Assembly: GCA_900544425.1 (NCBI GenBank)
Contig: UQUX01000108.1
Coordinates: forward strand, 1 to 5,826
Source: an uncultured Collinsella sp.
Lineage (GTDB): Bacteria > Actinomycetota > Coriobacteriia > Coriobacteriales > Coriobacteriaceae
Length of the DNA: 5,826 nt
Direction: 5' to 3'
The translations under genes were made by a program, and so were the position numbers. The notes beneath the pieces were generated by a model. It searched no databases. It had not been told where the DNA came from and saw nothing but the letters and a program-made list of their open reading frames with translations. Position 1 is the stretch's first letter. Every line of letters starts with the position of its first letter. Shown piece by piece: positions 1 through 3,155 of the stretch.

Positions 1-243
1 CGTCTTGACGAGCTGCAGGGCGGGACGAACGGTGTCAGCCGTGGAATAGGTCGCGCCGCCCAGCAGAGCGTCCGCATAGCCCATCTTCACGAGCATCGTG
101 CCGAAATAGTTGCCCTTGGACAGCGCCTCGCGGCACTGCTCGGCCGTCATCTTGCCCTTGCGCAGGGTGACCATCTTCTCGACCATCTCATCCATGCCGG
201 GATAGGTCGCGGGATCGATGATCTCCAGACCTTCGATGTCGAA
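1..243 (-). other. pta: Phosphate acetyltransferase (Pta) internal segment, distal part of the pyrC-initiated frame
   Basis: Codons 86-166 of the frame that starts as pyrC read as the middle of Pta, the enzyme that interconverts acetyl-CoA plus phosphate with acetyl phosphate plus CoA. Diagnostic stretches are LEIIDPATYPGMDEMV (91-106), LRKGKMTAEQCREAL (112-126), NYFGTMLVKMG (130-140), ADALLGGATYSTADT (142-156) and TVRPALQLVKT at the window edge. The last block is the family signature STADTVRPALQ-KT. By recollection of family members, the Pta start of roughly 60 residues is absent, and the C-terminal half, with the catalytic Ser/Arg/Asp residues, would lie beyond position 1. No stop or frameshift interrupts the segment. 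It has no start or ribosome binding site of its own in the window. I infer fusion by deletion or recombination, or an assembly join. Confidence 0.9.
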
Positions 244-498
244 GCCGCCCTTGGCAGCTGCGCGGGTGCCGCTCTCGATGTCCTCTTTGACCTCGTAGCC
301 GGGCTCGCGAAGGTGAACGTGCATATCCACCAGGCCGGGGACGAGGTACTTGCCGGAAAGGTCGCGGACCTCGGCTCCCTCGGCAGCGAGATTCTCACCG
401 ACCTCGGCGATCTTGTCGCCGTCAATCAGGACGTCAACGACACCGTCAAGCTCGACGGACGGGTCGACGACGTGGGCATTCTTAAGAAGCAAGGCCAT
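1..498 (-). CDS. pyrC: Dihydroorotase N-terminus fused in frame to a phosphate acetyltransferase fragment (partial, runs off window)
   Basis: The frame opens with ATG at 498 and stays open for 166 codons to the window edge. Residues 1-86 are a typical type I dihydroorotase start: an N-terminal beta segment (ALLLKNAHVVDP), then VPGLVDMHVHLREPG at 53-67, with metal ligands H60 and H62 and substrate Arg R64, then the KEDIESGTRAAAKGGF helix region. Dihydroorotase closes carbamoyl-aspartate to dihydroorotate in UMP synthesis. The family normally continues with TTV-CMPNT after GGF and reaches about 420-430 residues. Here residue 87 onward is Pta instead (separate entry), so the rest of the TIM barrel is missing. 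The start overlaps the end of pyrB by 17 nt and has a GGAGGTG Shine-Dalgarno at 511-505 with a 6-nt spacer. Identity of both halves is strong; a working dihydroorotase from this frame is unlikely. Confidence 0.9.
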   Translation of the reverse strand, partial: MALLLKNAHVVDPSVELDGVVDVLIDGDKIAEVGENLAAEGAEVRDLSGKYLVPGLVDMHVHLREPGYEVKEDIESGTRAAAKGGFDIEGLEIIDPATYPGMDEMVEKMVTLRKGKMTAEQCREALSKGNYFGTMLVKMGYADALLGGATYSTADTVRPALQLVKT

Positions 499-1426
499 TA
501 TCGGCACCTCCAAGCAGCAGATACAGGATAGCCATACGCACGCAGATACCGGCGTAGACCTGCTCCAGGATGACGGAGCGTTGCGGGTGGTCGGCCATAT
601 AGGAGTCGAACTCGACACCGCGGTTGATGGGGCCCGGGTGGCAGATAATCGCGTCGGGCTTCATGAGCTTCTCGCGGTCCTTGGTCAGACCGAAGAGCTT
701 GTGGTACTCACGAATGGTCGGGAACGGGGCACCCTCGAGACGCTCCTGCTGCACGCGCAGCATGTAAACGACGTCCAGCTCGGGCAGGACGGAATCGAGG
801 TCGCTCGTCACGTGGTCGCAGCCCAGGACCTCGGGCGCCGGCGGCAGCAGCGTGCCGGGGGCGACGGCGTAGGTCTCGCAGCCCATGATCTTAAGGGCGG
901 GAATCAGCGAGCCGCAGACGCGGGAGTGCGCGATATCGCCGACGACGGCGACCTTCAGACCGTGGAAGTCACCCTTGTGCTCCCAGATGGTGTACAGGTC
1001 GAGCAGGGCCTGCGTGGGATGGTTGTGCTTGCCGTCGCCGGCGCAGATGACGCTCGCGGGCGAGTTCTGCGTGACGATGTAGGGAGCACCGGCGTGCTTA
1101 TCGCGCACGACGATGCAGTCGATCTTATAGGCGTTGAGGGTCTCGACGGTGTCGACGAGGCTCTCGCCCTTGACCGTGGAGGTCGAGGAGCCGCCAAAGT
1201 TGAGGCTGTCGGCCGAAAGACGCTTCTCGGCGAGCTCGAAGGAGCTACGGGTGCGCGTCGAGGGCTCGTTGAACATGTTGACGATGGTCTTACCCTTGAG
1301 CGTGGGGACCTTCTTGATAGCACGCTCGTTGACCTCGGAGAACGCCTTGGCGGTCTCGAGGATGAGCTTGATGTCCTCTTCGGAGTACTCGGTAATGTCG
1401 ATCAGGTGCTTATGGTTGAACGCCAC
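482..1426 (-). CDS. pyrB: Aspartate carbamoyltransferase catalytic subunit
   Basis: PyrB condenses carbamoyl phosphate with aspartate to give carbamoyl-aspartate, the committed step of pyrimidine synthesis, as a cytosolic trimer. The 314-residue product has the usual catalytic-chain length. The carbamoyl-phosphate loop STRTR is at 56-60 within NEPSTRTRSSFE. The mobile loop with the catalytic lysine is SSTSTVKGES (K86). HPTQALLDLY starts at 135, and the aspartate-domain HPGPINRG starts at 263. The start is GTG at 1426: homology begins right there (AFNHKHLIDI), and a GGGAGGTG Shine-Dalgarno at 1443-1436 lies 9 nt upstream. The open frame extends further upstream only into pyrR. The pyrR stop is 4 nt upstream and the pyrC start overlaps the 3' end by 17 nt, so translational coupling is likely. 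No pyrI regulatory subunit is seen in the window. Confidence 0.97.
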   Translation of the reverse strand: MAFNHKHLIDITEYSEEDIKLILETAKAFSEVNERAIKKVPTLKGKTIVNMFNEPSTRTRSSFELAEKRLSADSLNFGGSSTSTVKGESLVDTVETLNAYKIDCIVVRDKHAGAPYIVTQNSPASVICAGDGKHNHPTQALLDLYTIWEHKGDFHGLKVAVVGDIAHSRVCGSLIPALKIMGCETYAVAPGTLLPPAPEVLGCDHVTSDLDSVLPELDVVYMLRVQQERLEGAPFPTIREYHKLFGLTKDREKLMKPDAIICHPGPINRGVEFDSYMADHPQRSVILEQVYAGICVRMAILYLLLGGADNGLAS

Positions 1427-1430
1427 GGTA

Positions 1431-2015
1431 CTACTCACCTCCCAGCGGCGCGGAGCCCACGTGGGAACCCGGCGCGACGTCGTTAATCTCGACGGCGGTG
1501 TGGCCGTCAACTTCCTTCATATATAGGTGCACGTTCTCCTCATGCGACGAGGGAACGTTCTTGCCGACAAAGTCCGGCGAGATGGGGAGCTCGCGGTGGC
1601 CGCGGTCAACGAGGACTGCCAGCTCAATGCGGCTCGGACGGCCCAGGTCCATGACGGCGTCGAGAGCGGCGCGGATGGTACGACCCGTATAGAGGATGTC
1701 GTCCACCAGCACGACGCGCTTGCCGTCGACGCTGAAGGGAATGTTGGTAGCGTGGATCGCGGGAGCGAAATTGGTCGCATAGTCATCGCGGTAGAAGCTG
1801 ATGTCCAGGCTGCCGAGCGGAACGTCGACGCCCTCGATCTCCTTGATCTCCTCGGCGAGCTTCTTTGCCAGAAGGTCGCCGCGCGTGACGATGCCGACCA
1901 GAGCGAGGTATTCACAGCCCTCGTTGCGCTCGAGAATCTCGTGCGCGATGCGGGTCATTGCTCGATTGACGGCGGTCTCGTCCATGATGACCGCCTTGGG
2001 GGAAGTCGTGCCCAT
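1431..2015 (-). CDS. pyrR: PyrR, bifunctional pyr operon RNA-binding attenuation regulator / uracil phosphoribosyltransferase
   Basis: PyrR binds pyr leader RNA when UMP is high and favours transcription termination; PRPP opposes this. It also has weak uracil phosphoribosyltransferase activity. The 194-residue protein carries the type I PRTase PRPP-binding motif VVLVDDILYTGRT at 101-113, the flexible-loop region SFYRDDYA (73-80), the PyrR-typical LVDRGHRELPI (135-145) and VGKNVPSS (150-157). The length is slightly above the usual ~180 because of a short polar C-terminal tail (GSHVGSAPLGGE), part of whose coding sequence doubles as the pyrB Shine-Dalgarno. ATG at 2015 is preceded by GAGGAAGGAG (2029-2020); the spacing of 4 nt from AAGGAG is short. 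It is the first gene of the pyr operon and sits directly behind an attenuator-like leader, which fits autoregulation. Confidence 0.97.
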   Translation of the reverse strand: MGTTSPKAVIMDETAVNRAMTRIAHEILERNEGCEYLALVGIVTRGDLLAKKLAEEIKEIEGVDVPLGSLDISFYRDDYATNFAPAIHATNIPFSVDGKRVVLVDDILYTGRTIRAALDAVMDLGRPSRIELAVLVDRGHRELPISPDFVGKNVPSSHEENVHLYMKEVDGHTAVEINDVAPGSHVGSAPLGGE

Positions 2016-2054
2016 CGATCTCCTTCCTCACATGTCTTGACTGCTGACACAGTC

Positions 2055-2097
2055 AAAAAAATAGATGCCCGACCGCTCAAAGCGGATCAGACACCCA
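2055..2097 (-). terminator. Attenuator terminator hairpin in the pyrR leader
   Basis: In the minus-strand RNA, the arm from 2097 to 2081 pairs with 2077 to 2062. It has a CCGCU/AGCGG core around a 3-nt loop (2080-2078), one bulged U at 2086, and a lower stem including several G-U pairs. Seven uridines follow (2061-2055), and pyrR starts 40 nt further on. A terminator placed before the first gene of the operon, whose 5' arm is also claimed by another stem, is what an attenuator requires. The lower stem depends on wobble pairs, so its strength should be computed. Confidence 0.75.
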
Positions 2098-2151
2098 CAG
2101 GAAGGGCTGCTCTTTGGCAGCAATGTAATTCCATGTGGGTATCTCGTACCC
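2090..2151 (-). promoter_or_regulatory. Putative PyrR-responsive leader: anti-antiterminator and antiterminator stems
   Basis: Two alternative stems precede the terminator in the minus-strand RNA. The antiterminator pairs GAUACCCACA (2143-2134) with UGUGGGUGUC (2099-2090), ten pairs with one G-U, plus an A-U extension. Its 3' arm is the 5' arm of the terminator, so the two exclude each other. The antiterminator encloses a small hairpin, GCUGC/GCAGC with loop CAAAGA (2121-2106). Upstream, GGGUA (2151-2147) pairs with UACCC (2141-2137) around loop CGAGA. This would block the antiterminator and is where PyrR would act by analogy with Bacillus. Neither loop matches the Firmicutes PyrR loop consensus perfectly, so PyrR binding is inferred from architecture and from pyrR being the next gene. 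Confidence 0.65.
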
Positions 2152-2169
2152 CTTTAATGGTCAAGGGAT

Positions 2170-2200
2170 AGTGTAGCCAACCTCGAGCTTAATTGCGAGC
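2170..2200 (-). promoter_or_regulatory. Candidate promoter of the pyrRBC operon
   Basis: TACACT at 2175-2170 is a reasonable -10 hexamer. It would place the transcription start near 2163, just upstream of the first leader hairpin at 2151. The best -35 at 17-nt spacing is only TCGCAA (half matching), so the promoter is proposed mainly because its position makes the attenuator complete. Confidence 0.35.
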
Positions 2201-2268
2201 ATAAATACAGAGCAATCCGTAAACGGAGCCCAATGCTCCATAAACCTATATATATTTGTGGGACGAGC

Positions 2269-2297
2269 TTGAAAACGCACGCACGAGCTGGCATAAT
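2269..2297 (+). promoter_or_regulatory. Strong-looking sigma70-type promoter upstream of rpmB
   Basis: TTGAAA (2269-2274), a 17-nt spacer and CATAAT (2292-2297), with an extended -10 TG at 2289-2290, form the best sigma70-type match in the window. Transcription would start near 2304 and run toward rpmB, giving a leader of about 160 nt that contains the second promoter candidate. It is divergent from the pyr promoter. A 7-bp direct repeat, ACGAGCT (2263-2269 and 2283-2289), overlaps it. Confidence 0.6.
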
Positions 2298-2403
2298 CCC
2301 CTCTGCTGCACGCAAATCGGATCTACGTCCAGGGCCGTGGCGTGAGCACTATCGCCAAAAGAGGAATATCTCTGTGTAGATTACGCACAGGGAGCTGCTT
2401 CTG

Positions 2404-2412
2404 TGCTATAGT
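2404..2412 (+). promoter_or_regulatory. Proximal extended -10 promoter candidate for rpmB
   Basis: TGC-TATAGT is an extended -10 element. The upstream hexamer CGCACA (2384-2389, 17-nt spacing) is a poor -35, as is common when an extended -10 is present. The start would be near 2419, giving a 5' leader of about 48 nt to rpmB. Confidence 0.45.
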
Positions 2413-2466
2413 TCAGACTTGTTTGTTAACGCGACATGTTCGTTTGTCGCCCAAGGAGGGTCAGTT

Positions 2467-2655
2467 ATGTCCAAAGTTTGCGAAGTTTGCGGTAAGCACC
2501 CCGTTGCCGGTCGCTCCATCAGCCACTCTCACCGCGTCACCAACCGTAAGTTCCGCCCCAACATCCAGCGCGTCTACGTCGTCGTCGATGGTCACCGTCG
2601 CAAGATGAACGTTTGCTCCACCTGCCTCAAGTCTGGCAAGGTTGCGCGCTCCTAA
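2467..2655 (+). CDS. rpmB: 50S ribosomal protein L28 (zinc-ribbon, C+ form)
   Basis: This 62-residue basic protein of the large ribosomal subunit matches L28 throughout: MSKVCEVCGKHP at the start, then GRSISHSHRVTNRKFRPNIQ, and KMNVCSTCLKSGKV near the end. Two CxxC pairs (C5/C8 and C50/C53) mark the zinc-binding form of L28, as opposed to cysteine-free paralogues used under zinc limitation in some bacteria. The start is fixed by an AAGGAGGG Shine-Dalgarno at 2453-2460 with 6-nt spacing. An in-frame extension upstream to 2419 exists but lacks L28 homology. The gene stands alone, divergent from pyrR, with a structured 3' region and a strong terminator, so it appears to be monocistronic. Confidence 0.98.
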   Translation: MSKVCEVCGKHPVAGRSISHSHRVTNRKFRPNIQRVYVVVDGHRRKMNVCSTCLKSGKVARS

Positions 2656-2658
2656 ATA

Positions 2659-2702
2659 AGGTCTTACCAACAAGTACCTCGGACTCTCCGGGTCAAAGAC
2701 CT
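2659..2702 (+). other. Structured 3' untranslated segment of rpmB
   Basis: AGGTCTT (2659-2665) can pair with AAGACCT (2696-2702) as a perfect 7-bp outer stem. It encloses CTCGGA (2678-2683) pairing with TCCGGG (2687-2692), including one G-U, around a 3-nt loop. The fold lies between the rpmB stop and its terminator and contains no U-tract. It could be an mRNA stability element or a 3'-UTR-derived small RNA; its function is unknown. Confidence 0.35.
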
Positions 2703-2723
2703 CGCGTTCATATAGAACTTACC

Positions 2724-2756
2724 AAAGGCGCCCTCCCCTACGGAGGGCGCCTTTTT
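2724..2756 (+). terminator. Intrinsic terminator after rpmB
   Basis: GGCGCCCTCC (2727-2736) and GGAGGGCGCC (2742-2751) form a perfect 10-bp GC-rich stem around a 5-nt loop, followed by five T (2752-2756). Flanking AAA at 2724-2726 can extend the stem. On the minus strand only three T follow, so it is chiefly directed rightwards and ends rpmB transcription. Confidence 0.92.
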
Positions 2757-2759
2757 GCA

Positions 2760-3004
2760 CTCATTGGGGACAGACTTATATGAGGGTTTGCAGATGTCAA
2801 AGGGATCATAGCGCAGCTGGTATGCCTTGTAACTAACGGTACGCCTCGAGCGAGTCGGACGCACCTTACACGGGATTGAAATGGATGTAATCGAGTAGCT
2901 GCACCGCCTGTGTGTCCGACTCAACCGCGACCCGCGAATAGCGATTATCAAACAGATGTCCCGTTTTCCCATTGAAATACTCATGAGAGTCTGTCCCCAA
3001 TGAG
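2760..3004. mobile_element. 245-bp inverted-repeat-bounded relic of a Y1 transposase (RAYT-like) element
   Basis: CTCATTGGGGACAGACT at 2760-2776 is repeated exactly in inverted orientation at 2988-3004. After three mismatching bases the symmetry resumes with ATGAG on both sides. The repeats enclose about 211 bp, nearly all of which is the decayed C-terminal coding end of a Y1 transposase on the minus strand. The left repeat itself is read as the distal part of that coding sequence. The element begins 3 nt after the rpmB terminator T-tract. I infer a miniature, internally deleted derivative of an IS200-like or REP-associated transposase unit. No target duplication is expected for Y1 elements, and none was seen. 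Confidence 0.65.
2762..2985 (-). pseudogene. Decayed C-terminal fragment of a Y1 (IS200-like/REP-associated) transposase
   Basis: Reading from 2985 leftwards, 39 codons give HEYFNGKTGHLFDNRY, then SRVAVESDTQAVQLLDY and IHFNPV. That GHLF-x-RY ... Y-IH-NPV pattern is the conserved C-terminal part of Y1 transposases of the REP-associated (RAYT) type. The frame then meets TAA at 2868-2866 where a K/R codon is normal (NPV-K/R-AGL). It continues as SDSLEAYR and hits TAG at 2835-2833 at the position of the usual W of YRWSSY. A frameshift follows: SYKAYQLRYDPFDICK is legible one frame over. The N-terminal HUH motif and the catalytic tyrosine helix are absent. It is clearly non-functional. The family call is from remembered motifs and not from a search. 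Confidence 0.75.
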
Positions 3005-3033
3005 CGGGGCGATGCATTGGGCATAGTTTTAGT

Positions 3034-3045
3034 TGAAACGGTTCA
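3034..3045. promoter_or_regulatory. Possible Rex-like operator core upstream of adhE
   Basis: TGAA-ACGG-TTCA is a 4-N4-4 palindrome matching the core of actinobacterial Rex sites (TGAA-N4-TTCA). The outer bases of the full Rex consensus (TTG...CAA) are not conserved, and the site lies about 65 bp upstream of the -10. Rex represses adhE in many anaerobes when NADH is low, so the context is apt, but the match is weak. Confidence 0.2.
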
Positions 3046-3106
3046 TTTGATTGAAGCGTTTTAGTTTGTCTTTTACGGGAATCTGACCGTTCACCGAATA
3101 ATTTCT

Positions 3107-3115
3107 TGCTATCAT
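3107..3115 (+). promoter_or_regulatory. Extended -10 promoter of adhE
   Basis: TGC-TATCAT is an extended -10 motif. It would start transcription near 3122, about 34 nt before the adhE ATG. No good -35 hexamer is seen at 16-18 nt upstream. The region from 3005 to 3155 is markedly more AT-rich than the flanking genes, as expected of a promoter region. Confidence 0.5.
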
Positions 3116-3155
3116 GCAAGGCGTAGGGTAAATCTCCGATCGCAAGGAGACACAA

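Noticed and set aside
350..1486. A 378-codon open frame on the plus strand opposite pyrB
   Set aside because: A mirror of pyrB in a high-GC context; the opposite strand has full PyrB motifs and this one has none.
2225..2239. GGAGC/GCTCC inverted repeat as a terminator
   Set aside because: Only a 5-bp stem with no T-tract on either side, and no gene ends there.
2419..2466. In-frame upstream extension of rpmB from ATG 2419
   Set aside because: The extra residues have no L28 homology, and the AAGGAGGG site at 2453-2460 fixes ATG 2467.
2804..2850. tRNA-like D-arm text (ATAGCGCAGCTGGTATGCC) on the plus strand
   Set aside because: No matching acceptor, anticodon or T-arm can be built, and the same bases encode conserved transposase residues on the other strand.
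2664..3155. A 163-codon open frame on the minus strand across the rpmB terminator and transposase relic
   Set aside because: It runs through a GC-rich terminator, the inverted repeats and the adhE promoter. Only the segment SYKAYQLRYDPFDICK is meaningful, as a frameshifted part of the transposase pseudogene.
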